Shown here piece by piece: positions 26,817-34,602 of a stretch of DNA of 50,142 bases. The notes below the pieces were generated by a model. That model was not told the DNA's origin and did not search any database. It worked only from the letters and a program-made list of their open reading frames with translations. The stretch covers positions 1-50,142 of the forward strand of contig NZ_QMKH01000011.1 of the NCBI RefSeq assembly GCF_003290125.1, written 5' to 3'. Every line of letters starts with the position of its first letter. The first letter of the stretch is position 1. A program made the translations under genes and the position numbers. The DNA is from Microvirga flavescens. Its GTDB lineage: Bacteria > Pseudomonadota > Alphaproteobacteria > Rhizobiales > Beijerinckiaceae.

Positions 26817-28606
26817 TTCCCCCTTTTCGCATCATAACCCCAAACAGTACCTCCATAGAGTGAAGTTTGCGCACTATCAACAACAGCATTCGAAGTTGAC
26901 GATGCCAATGCATTATTTGCTGAGCCAGCAATACCGTTCCCTACTCCCACCGTCCTAACAGAAGTAACTCCGTCACTAACAACAACTTGCAGACTTACTC
27001 CACCTGGTGCAAGCCGATGTGCGTCAAGAGTTAAATTGGTAATTGTAAAATTCTTCACATCAACAATTGTTAATACTGGGCCAACAGTAACGCCAAATAT
27101 GGCGGGTGTCGAGACTACTCCAGTGTCTGCACGGATACCGGGGCTCAAACCGGGCGCAAAATTCCCATTTCTCAGCGCTTCAAAAACGCTACGTCTCGAG
27201 GCCGTCGAGGGCTTCCCCAGTTGAGGATCCCAAATGACCTTATCGACAGTATATGCGTGGAATGTCTTTTCGTCGTCTGGTTTAACGCCTGCTCGCTCCA
27301 CCATAGGGTTTTTTGCCAAACTTTGCTCAGTGACAATTTCTGCAGGATCAGTGTCTTCACGGTTGCGAACTTCTCCTTCTGGCCCTGCTGTCGCGCCCTC
27401 CGCTTTTTCATCGCGCTCTAACTCCCTACCAGTTTTAGCATCTATTTGCGTTTCGCCTGCGTCTGCCTGCCCTGTCGGATCCATCCGGTTTATTGGATTG
27501 TTAGAAGCATACGCATACCGGTTCGTCCCGACGCCCGGCAGGGTCGGATCGAGGCTATCCGGGGAGAGGAAGCGGCCCGTCTTCGGGTCGTAGACGCGGG
27601 CGTTGAGGTAGACGAGGCCGAGTTCGGCGTCTTCGCGTTCGCCGATATAGCCGTGCGTGTCGAGCGCCGTCGCGCCGGAGACCACGATCTTCTCCCCGAA
27701 GGCCCGGTGGATCGTCGCGGCGAGCGGCGTGCCGCCAACCGCCCTCGTCAGGCGGCGCGGGCTTGCGAGGTGGTCGCGGTGGACCACCGCGCTCTCGCCG
27801 CCGGCGCCGGGCTGCAGGCGGATGTCGGGATGCGGATAGAGCGTCCACTGACCCCGATCCGGCGTCGCCGCCGGACCCGGCGCCCGCTCGAAGTCCGGAC
27901 CCAGGAACAGCGTCGTGCGCCCCACATCCGATGAGTCGGTCTTCACCGTCTTCTTCAGCCGCGCCCCGTCCGGGCCATACACGAACGCCACGATGCCGCC
28001 CGCCCGGATCTCGATCGGACGGTTCTCCCCGTCCCAGATGATATTCCGCCCGCCCCCGCCAAGCAGGTTGCCGTTGTTGTCGTAGAACTGCGTCTCGCCG
28101 TTGACCGTCAACGGCGCATGCGGGTGCGGCGACAACGGCGAGGGGAAGGCCGCGCCCATCGGCGTCGGCCCGGACTGCGCCACCATGTTCCCCGCCACGT
28201 CGTAGACGAAGTTCTGCCGCTCCCCGCCCCGCGTCGACGACAACAGCCAATCAGACGGGTTGTAGGTGAAGGTGAAGCTCTCCGCACCGGACGGGCTGCG
28301 GATCACCCCGATCCGCCCGGCGAGATCTCGCTCATACGTCAGGTCGAGCCCCGGCCCGGAGAGCTGCGTCAGCCACCCGCGCCTCGCATCGTAACTCCGC
28401 CGCATCGCCGTGCCGTTGGCATAAGACGACACCAGCGGACGGTCGCTCGCGTCATAGGTGATCGACCCGATCTGGCCCGGGATCGCCGTCAGGCGTCCGG
28501 CTGCGTCGTAGCTCCAGTTCTCCAGACGGCCAAACGGGCCGGTTTCGTAGCCGTGTCGAAACGAAACCGAGAGTGAGCAGCATCTTGTCAGCCTTGCCCT
28601 AAGCAA
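26810..28606 (-). CDS. Displaced Rhs module, longest of the array, with an unrecognised toxin tip
   Basis: 598 codons. Residues ~23-370 match the intact Rhs from GRLENWSYDAAGRL to PINRMDPTG. Residues 1-22 are unrelated, and no convincing RBS is seen. The tip (~225 residues) begins with a charged linker (GRELERDEKAEG). It then has VTEQSLAKNPMVERAG, FHAYTVDKVIWDPQ, VKNFTITNLTLDAHRLAPGGV and a glycine-rich end (VRTVGVGNGIAGSANNALAS). The GNGIAGSANN part recalls other polymorphic toxin tips, but I cannot assign an activity. The ATG of the membrane-bound immunity gene overlaps its stop. Dormant unless recombined with the main gene. Confidence 0.75.
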   Translation of the reverse strand: MLRARLTRCCSLSVSFRHGYETGPFGRLENWSYDAAGRLTAIPGQIGSITYDASDRPLVSSYANGTAMRRSYDARRGWLTQLSGPGLDLTYERDLAGRIGVIRSPSGAESFTFTYNPSDWLLSSTRGGERQNFVYDVAGNMVAQSGPTPMGAAFPSPLSPHPHAPLTVNGETQFYDNNGNLLGGGGRNIIWDGENRPIEIRAGGIVAFVYGPDGARLKKTVKTDSSDVGRTTLFLGPDFERAPGPAATPDRGQWTLYPHPDIRLQPGAGGESAVVHRDHLASPRRLTRAVGGTPLAATIHRAFGEKIVVSGATALDTHGYIGEREDAELGLVYLNARVYDPKTGRFLSPDSLDPTLPGVGTNRYAYASNNPINRMDPTGQADAGETQIDAKTGRELERDEKAEGATAGPEGEVRNREDTDPAEIVTEQSLAKNPMVERAGVKPDDEKTFHAYTVDKVIWDPQLGKPSTASRRSVFEALRNGNFAPGLSPGIRADTGVVSTPAIFGVTVGPVLTIVDVKNFTITNLTLDAHRLAPGGVSLQVVVSDGVTSVRTVGVGNGIAGSANNALASSTSNAVVDSAQTSLYGGTVWGYDAKRGKW

Positions 28607-28684
28607 AAGGCATCGCTATGCATCACGAGCAAATGGCCGTCCCTGTTCTCCCTCAAAGGCGAATCACTTTCAGGTCAATCAAGG

Positions 28685-28927
28685 TTACCGGTTTAAAAGG
28701 CCATATTCCGAAATAAGCTTATATAAATATTCGCACGCCTCAGACTCAGCTTTAAACTCTTTCTGGAAACTTTTTATTCCTCTTTCTACATAATAAACTC
28801 TCCAGATACCTGTGTCTTCATATATAATGCAAAAGGCATCATCAGCGCCATAAGCCTCGGACAGAACTCTGATCGTGTGCGGGTATTTTATAGAACTTCT
28901 CAAATTGAGGATATCGCTCAGGTTCAT
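28685..28927 (-). CDS. Immunity candidate for the TNT-type tip (IFT-like)
   Basis: 80 codons, with the start overlapping the toxin stop as TAATG. The pattern ADDAFCIIYEDTGIWRVYYVERGIKSFQKEFKAESEACEYLYKLI matches small proteins that follow TNT-domain toxins (a D-E/A-F-C, W-x-V-x-Y-x-E-R-G, then S-E-x-x-A-C-E-Y-L signature). It is predicted cytoplasmic, consistent with protection of cytosolic NAD. Assignment depends mainly on context and this motif. Confidence 0.78.
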   Translation of the reverse strand: MNLSDILNLRSSIKYPHTIRVLSEAYGADDAFCIIYEDTGIWRVYYVERGIKSFQKEFKAESEACEYLYKLISEYGLLNR

Positions 28928-29904
28928 TATTTCATCTCCTTCAAAAAGCCCCCTCTTACCAAATCCTGAACAGGCACAAGGCTTTGATATTGGGTACCAC
29001 CTCCTGGCTGTCCATATGCTGGGGCAACAGGACCTGCGCGAACTGGGAATGGCTTTGCAACTTCGTATTCGCTGTAAATCCTGTCTTCAGGCAGACCCGG
29101 CAGGCTGCGAGCCGAAAACGAAGTTCCAGCGGGTGACATGAATGTGCCGGAGGGCGCGCCATACCTGTCAATACGTGCGCCTGGTTGTAAATCAATCCAA
29201 GACGGGGTTGCTACAAACCCGGCGTTAGGGGGGTAGCCATCCTGCAAACTCACAGCTGGCAGGTTAGGCACCGTACCCTGATTTCTCGGCGGCCCGATAA
29301 CTGTCGGACCGAGATTCAGTGGGCGTCCTGAAGGCGCAAGCTGCGGAAACTGAGGTGAATAAGGGCCTAAAGCACGCCCGAAGTTTCCTGTTGCCCGTCC
29401 GCGCATCGAATTGAACGGCATCGAAGGCCTGACCATGGGACCAGCCTGCGCAACGACTATCCTCTCCTCCTCAGGCTCAAGTTCCTCTGTGCTCTTGTCC
29501 TGATCTTCGAGGCCAATCGCCTCAAAATCCCGCTTTGCCTTACCGGCAGATTCATCACCGTCGCTTTTCGTGGCATTGGCGCTATTCCCACTCGGGTCTT
29601 TCTTATTCACCGGATCGTTCAGCGAATACGCATACCTATTCGTCCCGACGCCCGGCAGGGTCGGATCGAGACTGTCCGGGGAGAGGAAGCGGCCCGTCTT
29701 CGGGTCGTAGACGCGGGCGTTGAGGTAGACGAGGCCGAGTTCCGCGTCCTCGCGTTCGCCGATATAGCCGTGCGTGTCGAGCGCCGCAGCGCCGGAGACC
29801 ACGATCTTCTCGCCGAAGGCCCGGTGGATCGTCGCGGCGAGCGGTGTGCCGCCAACCGCTCGCGTCAGGCGGCGCGGGCTCGACAGGTGGTCGCGGTGAA
29901 CCAC
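28927..29904 (-). CDS. Displaced Rhs module with TNT-type NAD glycohydrolase tip
   Basis: The core part runs from VHRDHLSSPRRLTRAV to PVNKKDPSGN; core homology starts upstream at about 29970, before the GTG used here. A long proline/asparagine linker follows. The last ~85 residues carry the TNT signature: RIDRYGAPSGTFMSPAGTSF, YEVAKPFPVRAGPVAP and GQPGGGTQY, ending DLVRGGFLKEM. TNT (tuberculosis necrotizing toxin) domains hydrolyse NAD+. The catalytic Gln of GQPGGG and the Arg/Tyr residues appear present, so the tip looks intact. The IFT-like gene follows as TAATG. No real start codon or RBS exists, so it is probably a silent cassette. Confidence 0.85.
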   Translation of the reverse strand: MVHRDHLSSPRRLTRAVGGTPLAATIHRAFGEKIVVSGAAALDTHGYIGEREDAELGLVYLNARVYDPKTGRFLSPDSLDPTLPGVGTNRYAYSLNDPVNKKDPSGNSANATKSDGDESAGKAKRDFEAIGLEDQDKSTEELEPEEERIVVAQAGPMVRPSMPFNSMRGRATGNFGRALGPYSPQFPQLAPSGRPLNLGPTVIGPPRNQGTVPNLPAVSLQDGYPPNAGFVATPSWIDLQPGARIDRYGAPSGTFMSPAGTSFSARSLPGLPEDRIYSEYEVAKPFPVRAGPVAPAYGQPGGGTQYQSLVPVQDLVRGGFLKEMK

Positions 29905-30331
29905 CGCGCTCTCGCCGCCGGCGCCGGGCTGCAGGCGGATGTCGGGGTGCGGATAGAGCGTCCACTGCCCCCCGCCTATGCTCCCCTAAGTACAAATTTC
30001 GGGCATGAGCGCGATAACATTTGCGATCAACGTTATTTACGAAAATCTCTTTATATATCTCATGAAATAAGAATTATATTAACTGATACCATCATCATCA
30101 TGAAATATTGATGGCAAAAAAACAATACTTTTATGCAATTTAGTTTCAAGACACTCTATATGGCAAAAAAGCATCTGACGCTCTTTATCATAATCTGAAA
30201 TATAAAATTTCCCCCCTACTCGCATAACGAGTGGTTCGGATAAATTCTCTACTATACCATGACCACAAAAACAACAAACTACTTCATTATTAAGCTTCGT
30301 CATTTCTTATTTCCATCCATAATTATTCCCG
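29863..30331. repeat. 469-bp direct repeat, copy 1 (Rhs core end plus zinc-ribbon gene)
   Basis: Aligns without gaps to 32728-33196 at an offset of 2865 bases, with only six substitutions that I can count (30065, 30127, 30163, 30199, 30238, 30298). It spans the junction between the Rhs core and the unique AT-rich segment and contains the zinc-ribbon gene. The homology to Rhs core continues leftward with more differences. Confidence 0.93.
30079..30303 (-). CDS. Small zinc-ribbon protein, copy 1 (probable immunity)
   Basis: 74 codons with CCFCGHG near the start and FCHIEC near residue 50, a likely CxxC...CxxxC or CHxxC zinc site; the middle (EPLVMRVGGKFYISDYDKERQMLF) looks beta-stranded. It is identical at protein level to the copy at 32944-33168, although the DNA differs at five positions, all third-codon changes. 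That is good evidence that it is a real, selected gene. Both copies follow a truncated Rhs core. Role inferred as immunity to a tip since lost. Confidence 0.75.
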   Translation of the reverse strand: MTKLNNEVVCCFCGHGIVENLSEPLVMRVGGKFYISDYDKERQMLFCHIECLETKLHKSIVFLPSIFHDDDGIS

Positions 30332-30910
30332 CGGGATGCGGTAGAGCGTCCACTGACCCCGATCCGGCGTCGCCGCCGGACCCGGCGCCCGCTCGAAGTC
30401 CGGACCCAGGAACAGCGTCGTGCGCCCCACATCCGACGAGTCGGTCTTCACCGTCTTCTTCAGCCGCGCCCCGTCAGGGCCATACACGAACGCCACGATG
30501 CCGCCCGCCCGGATCTCGATCGGGCGGTTCTCCCCGTCCCAGATGATATTCCGCCCGCCCCCGCCGAGCAGGTTGCCGTTGTTGTCGTAGAACTGCGTCT
30601 CGCCGTTGACCGTCAACGGCGCATGCGGGTGCGGCGAGCCCGGCGAGGGGAAGGCCGCGCCCATCGGCGTCGGACCGGACTGCGCCACCATGTTCCCCGC
30701 CACGTCGTAGACGAAGTTCTGCCGCTCCCCGCCCCGCGTCGACGACAACAGCCAATCAGATGGGTTGTAGGTGAAGGTGAAGCTCTCCGCACCGGACGGG
30801 CTGCGGATCACCCCGATCCGCCCGGCGAGATCTCGCTCATACGTCAGATCGAGCCCCGGCCCGGAGAGCTGCGTCAGCCACCCCCGCCTCGCATCGTAAC
30901 TCCGCCGCAT
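30323..30910 (-). pseudogene. Rhs core fragment without a toxin tip
   Basis: Bases ~30340-30928 match ~35390-35983 of the intact rhs (MRRSYDARRGWLTQLSGPGLDL to PDRGQWTLY). The frame then stops within a few codons (RIPRE) just before the zinc-ribbon gene. The PxxxxDPxG region and any tip are missing. It probably arose by deletion of a tip, leaving the immunity gene joined to the core. Confidence 0.82.
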
Positions 30911-30938
30911 CGCCGTGCCGTTGGCGTAGGACCAGCAA

Positions 30939-31223
30939 CTACAGAGCCTTCACCTCCGCGATCTCACGATCCCCGTCCAAGAGTTTGAACTCGCATTTTT
31001 TTAGCCAGTCGTGAGGGGCGTCTGGGGAGAGAAACTTTGCTCTGCCGATCGAAACCGATTCGGATAATAAGGGCGCTTCATTGAAGCTAAGTACGACACT
31101 CCACGCCTCTTTTCGCCAGTCCGAGTATGGTTGATGCGGAAACCTTGCAACTGTCGAAAGCAAAGGCACCCTATATCGCTTTTGATTGCTTAACCATCGA
31201 ACAGAAACATCAACATCACTCAT
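30939..31223 (-). CDS. 94-residue immunity candidate of unknown family
   Basis: The ATG at 31223 is preceded by GAGGGG about eight bases upstream; the frame continues upstream into an Rhs scrap, but that is fortuitous. Product MSDVDVSVRWLSNQKRYRVPL ... WRKEAWSVVLSFNEAPLLSES ... IGRAKFLSPDAPHDWLKKCEFKLLDGDREIAEVKAL. No signal peptide or membrane helix; likely a cytoplasmic beta-rich protein. I do not recognise the family. It is flanked on both sides by Rhs fragments, the pattern of an orphan immunity gene. Confidence 0.65.
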   Translation of the reverse strand: MSDVDVSVRWLSNQKRYRVPLLSTVARFPHQPYSDWRKEAWSVVLSFNEAPLLSESVSIGRAKFLSPDAPHDWLKKCEFKLLDGDREIAEVKAL

Positions 31224-31282
31224 GGAACGAGTCCCCTCATTTGCACAGCCCCCCAGAGTATCTCTGTCTACTGTGAAGGCTG

Positions 31283-31451
31283 GCCCGCCCGCGAGCGAAC
31301 ATTCCCGCCGTTTCACCCGCCCGCCCGGCTCGTAGCCGGTGATCAGCACGTGTTTTTCCGCGATGCTGCCATCGGCCTTCTTGATCTCGTAGGTGTCCGT
31401 GATCCGCCGCCCGTTGCCGTCATAGCCGTAGCGGATCGTCGCCGCCGCGTC
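31283..31451 (-). pseudogene. Rhs YD-repeat scrap
   Basis: Matches about 36096-36262 of the intact rhs gene (IRYGYDGNGRR, TDTYEIKKADGSIAEKHVLITGYEPGGRVKRRE), ending abruptly at both sides. It has no tip. It lies between the Imm50-like gene and the 94-residue immunity candidate. Confidence 0.8.
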
Positions 31452-31553
31452 GGTGACCAGATCTTGTCGCCAAAGGCCCTTGGGATGCAGGAGAGGATAG
31501 CGAGCTGTTTCTCAGCTCAGTGACCTTCCTACCTCTCCATCTATGACTGAAAA

Positions 31554-31997
31554 TCAGATCAGTTTACCGGGTGCGAGTGAAATGCTGACACGGCGAGCTT
31601 GTATAGAGCCCGAAAGACCAAAACAGGGTTGAATGCTTAACTCATAGGCGCTTTTTGAGGGCGGTTGAGTTGGTCGAAGCCATTGCATGCCAAAAGTTGG
31701 AGCGTCTAGATGCAATCGGCGTAACTCTAGATTACCGATCACATTCTGCGAGCTGAAGCCCTCAAGATGGAGATCTAGAATATCCTCCATCGTGAAGGTT
31801 ACGACAACATGCCGGTCGTGAATACCGTAACCTTTTTTATCAACATCCCGCGTAACGTTCCACGTGTAGACTTTAAGAGTACTTAATCCGCCGCGCTCAA
31901 GATGAAGACTCAAGATTTCAGCGTCGTGAAACGATGGGGTGTAACCGAACCAATTCAATAGGTCGACCCAACCCTCAATCGACTGTAAATCCTCCAT
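31554..31997 (-). CDS. Imm50-like immunity protein
   Basis: 147 codons. The head WVDLLNWFGYTPSFHDAEILSLHLERGG and the later VVVTFTMEDILDLHLEGFSSQNVIGNL fit the Imm50 family (Trp-x-Phe-His-Asp-Ala-Glu signature), known as cytoplasmic immunity proteins of polymorphic toxins. It follows the Rhs module at 32071-32769 on the same strand after about 73 bp, so that tip is its likely partner. Family call from motif memory. Confidence 0.72.
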   Translation of the reverse strand: MEDLQSIEGWVDLLNWFGYTPSFHDAEILSLHLERGGLSTLKVYTWNVTRDVDKKGYGIHDRHVVVTFTMEDILDLHLEGFSSQNVIGNLELRRLHLDAPTFGMQWLRPTQPPSKSAYELSIQPCFGLSGSIQARRVSISLAPGKLI

Positions 31998-32070
31998 TTT
32001 AAGCCTCTACATAGAGCATTCGAAAATGAAAAAATTCTTTGATATGTACTATATGCCACGTGACTAAGCG

Positions 32071-32769
32071 CTACCAGCCCCAAGCGGTGAATCCTATGTC
32101 GCCCCCTCTCTTACCTCCTACCCAAGAATGCATCTCTGCTGCGTTGTGATGTCCAGGAATGTCGACATCAAGTACTGCCCAGCCTGTAAAGTCGTAGAAC
32201 CGAACGGTTTTAGTGCTGACCACCGCAAATCCTCCTCCCAGCTGGTATCTCGCTGTGCCGCATGCCACCTCAGGGCCAAGTGTGGCGCCAGGCGGGGGAG
32301 CAATCCCGGTGATCCGTCCATAGACACCACCCCAGATGGATCCGCTTGTGGCGAATTCGAACTGCTCTGTTGACCAATCGCCGCCTTCGGGGCCTTTTGC
32401 GGGGCTGACGTCACCGCGCGCCTCGGCAGCGTCGTAATCCCGCGTTATATCTGTCGTGCTCTGGTGCCCGTCATTGATATCCCCGCTAGCACCATAGTCA
32501 GAGCTGTCGTCCGAGGCATTGCCGCTCGGATCGAGGCTGTCGGGCGAGAGGAAACGTCCCATCTTGGGGTCGTAGACGCGGGCGTTGAGGTAGACGAGGC
32601 CGAGCTCGGCGTCTTCGCGTTCGCCGATATAGCCGTGCGTGTCGAGCGCCGCCGCGCCGGAGACCACGATCCTCTCGCCGAAGGCCCAGTGGATCGTGGC
32701 GGCGAGCGGCGTGCCACTGACCGCCCTCGTCAGGCGGCGCGGGCTCGACAGGTGGTCGCGGTGAACCAC
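32071..32769 (-). CDS. Displaced Rhs module with an unrecognised tip and a deleted core end
   Basis: Core homology starts at about 32838 and the frame has no start of its own: a TAG lies just upstream, and the listed start is an internal GTG. The core jumps from SPDSLDP straight to SGNASDD. This removes 23 residues present in the intact gene and so destroys the PxxxxDPxG spacing. The shared linker (DYGASGDINDGHQSTTD, RDYDAAE, GGDWS) and a ~100-residue tip follow (FEFATSGSIWGGVYGRITG, YQLGGGFAVVS, ending DIGFTAWGW). No known activity. The Imm50-like gene follows. Confidence 0.75.
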   Translation of the reverse strand: MVHRDHLSSPRRLTRAVSGTPLAATIHWAFGERIVVSGAAALDTHGYIGEREDAELGLVYLNARVYDPKMGRFLSPDSLDPSGNASDDSSDYGASGDINDGHQSTTDITRDYDAAEARGDVSPAKGPEGGDWSTEQFEFATSGSIWGGVYGRITGIAPPPGATLGPEVACGTARYQLGGGFAVVSTKTVRFYDFTGWAVLDVDIPGHHNAAEMHSWVGGKRGGDIGFTAWGW

Positions 32770-33196
32770 CGCGCTCTCGCCGCCGGCGCCGGGCTGCAGG
32801 CGGATGTCGGGGTGCGGATAGAGCGTCCACTGCCCCCCGCCTATGCTCCCCTAAGTACAAATTTCGGGCATGAGCGCGATAACATTTGCGATCAACGTTA
32901 TTTACGAAAATCTCTTTATATATCTCATGCAATAAGAATTATATTAACTGATACCATCATCATCATGAAATATTGATGGCAAAAAAACAATGCTTTTATG
33001 CAATTTAGTTTCAAGACACTCTATATGACAAAAAAGCATCTGACGCTCTTTATCATAATCTGAGATATAAAATTTCCCCCCTACTCGCATAACGAGTGGT
33101 TCAGATAAATTCTCTACTATACCATGACCACAAAAACAACAAACTACTTCATTATTAAGCTTTGTCATTTCTTATTTCCATCCATAATTATTCCCG
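32728..33196. repeat. 469-bp direct repeat, copy 2
   Basis: Second copy of the 29863-30331 repeat, 2865 bases away and in the same orientation. The gapless alignment with six substitutions suggests a fairly recent duplication or gene conversion between modules. It ends in an Rhs scrap different from the one beside copy 1, so the flanks were exchanged after duplication. Confidence 0.93.
32944..33168 (-). CDS. Small zinc-ribbon protein, copy 2
   Basis: Encodes the same 74 residues as the gene at 30079-30303. Here the ATG overlaps the stop of an in-frame Rhs stub (VYGPDWIGSGIIMDGNKK) as ATGA, the coupling expected between a toxin and its immunity gene. This suggests that the gene originally followed a toxin tip now reduced to a few residues. 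Confidence 0.75.
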   Translation of the reverse strand: MTKLNNEVVCCFCGHGIVENLSEPLVMRVGGKFYISDYDKERQMLFCHIECLETKLHKSIVFLPSIFHDDDGIS

Positions 33197-33290
33197 AGCC
33201 TATCCAATCCGGGCCATACACGAACGCGACGATGCCCCCTGCCCGGATCTCGATCGGACGGCTCTCCCCGTCCCAGATGATGGTAGGAAC
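33169..33290 (-). pseudogene. Rhs core stub ending at the zinc-ribbon gene
   Basis: Bases ~33210-33290 match ~35530-35610 of the intact rhs (IIWDGESRPIEIRAGGIVAFVYGPD). The frame then continues WIGSGIIMDGNKK and stops within the zinc-ribbon start codon. The upstream edge joins the decayed immunity sequence at 33294. Confidence 0.75.
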
Positions 33291-33293
33291 GTA

Positions 33294-33537
33294 TCAGATA
33301 AAGGTTTCAGGCTCCCTTGCGAGTTTCAAATCACGGAGCAATGAAGCGTTAAATTTCTCCAAGCATTGATCTAAATTTTCTTTGTAATTAATGGCATAAG
33401 TTTTCTTCGAGAAAGTAAGACTCGATATTTTTCGGTGTTAACCCGAAATTTTCGTCCTTCAGAGGAAGAGGCGATTCTGAATCAATTGCGATGTCGTCGC
33501 AATAAGTCATTTTTACATCAGTAGTCATAATGCCCAT
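33294..33537 (-). pseudogene. Frameshifted orphan immunity-like gene
   Basis: One frame reads MGIMTTDVKMTYCDD, then PLPLKDENFGLTPKNIESYF and ends LEENLCH at 33388. The next frame continues with coding-like sequence (INYKENLDQCLEKFNASLL, KLAREPETFI) to a stop at 33294. A single indel near 33390-33410 would join them into one protein of ~80 residues. It is AT-rich, flanked by Rhs scraps on both sides, and placed like other orphan immunity genes here. Family unknown. Confidence 0.45.
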
Positions 33538-33573
33538 CGCCGTAGTTAAAATGAGGTCCTCTGTTTTGTGGAC

Positions 33574-33792
33574 AGGCGTCCGGCTGCGTCGTAGCTCCAG
33601 TTCTCCAGACGGCCAAACGTGTCGCCCGCGAGCGCCCATTCCCGCCGCTTCGCTCGCCCGCACGGCTCGTAGCCGGTGATCAGCACATGCTTTTCCGCGA
33701 TGCTGCCATCGGTCTGCTTGATCTCGTAGGTGTCCGTGATCCGCCGCCCGTTGCCGTCATAGCCGTAGCGGATCGTCGCCGCCGCGTTCGAC
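33574..33792 (-). pseudogene. Rhs YD-repeat scrap downstream of the main immunity gene
   Basis: Matches about 36047-36268 of the intact rhs gene (NAAATIRYGYDGNGRR through SGRLENWSYDAAGRL), ending in a quick stop (STKQRTSF). It is the first scrap met after the main rhs-immunity pair and shows scattered substitutions relative to the main gene. Confidence 0.8.
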
Positions 33793-33824
33793 GCAGCGAA
33801 TCGTACAGTTAACAGTAGTCCTTA

Positions 33825-34565
33825 TCATTCTCGAATCTCGATGAGCGTAACAAGCGCCTCGTTCAGTTCGCGGGTACCAACCTGACTGAGTGGTGAGAGG
33901 AGCGAGCCTCTTTCCAACGGAAGACGCTCTAAACTGTCCAAAAAAAAGTCTTTCGTTACGCCAAATCGAATTATTTTTTGAGATTCATTTTGCAACAACT
34001 CTGCCTCTTCAAAAACAGAACGAGCTGGCACTTGATTGACGATAGCTAAATGGGCGCTTTGCAAGAAATTTTTCGGAAATGCTCGTCGCCCAAGCTCAAT
34101 TATGCCTTCTAAAACGTGTTCCTCCACTAATGCATAGACAGTAAAACATGCCCAGCCCGCATTCTTTTTATAATGTCTGTCCAACCACTCGTCGACTTGG
34201 GTTTCCGTATAACCTAAAAGCGCACCCTCTTGCCGCTCAAGAGCCTCATTCCAGCGGCATTTTTCCGAAACTTTTCTGAGAAGCAAGTAGGCTGGAATTC
34301 GCCATGCTTCGTCCTTTAATGCATACAAACGAATCCGGTAACCCACAGCAACCTTACCATGAATAATAGCAGGCTCATCCCAAAGATCGAACATCTCGTG
34401 GGTAACGAATGTACCGGCTTGCACGAACTCTGAAAATCCTTGCTCGCATTCGCCGCTATCCCCTTCAAAGACAACTTTGGAGAAAACGGATAAAGGCTTT
34501 CGCCGTTCCCGCATTAATCCCAGCTCATTCCCTGTATGCACTTCGTAACTTAAGTCTTCTAACAT
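33825..34565 (-). CDS. Probable immunity protein for the main Rhs tip
   Basis: 246 codons, starting 37 bases after the rhs stop on the same strand. No signal peptide; predicted cytoplasmic and rather acidic. Notable segments are VHTGNELGLMRERRKPLSVF, WRIPAYLLLRKVSEKCRW, YTETQVDEWLDRHY and FVTHEMFDLWDEPAIIHGK. I recognise no family. Its position immediately after the toxin tip is the main argument for immunity. It is larger than most immunity proteins in the array. Confidence 0.6.
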   Translation of the reverse strand: MLEDLSYEVHTGNELGLMRERRKPLSVFSKVVFEGDSGECEQGFSEFVQAGTFVTHEMFDLWDEPAIIHGKVAVGYRIRLYALKDEAWRIPAYLLLRKVSEKCRWNEALERQEGALLGYTETQVDEWLDRHYKKNAGWACFTVYALVEEHVLEGIIELGRRAFPKNFLQSAHLAIVNQVPARSVFEEAELLQNESQKIIRFGVTKDFFLDSLERLPLERGSLLSPLSQVGTRELNEALVTLIEIRE

Positions 34566-34602
34566 ATTGCTCGTCCCAAGGCCTGCTAATCCCTGAAATT
34601 CC

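Noticed and set aside
28560..28684. Unique segment between the TNT immunity gene and the next Rhs module, considered as transposase remnant
   Set aside because: No recognisable transposase residues in any frame.
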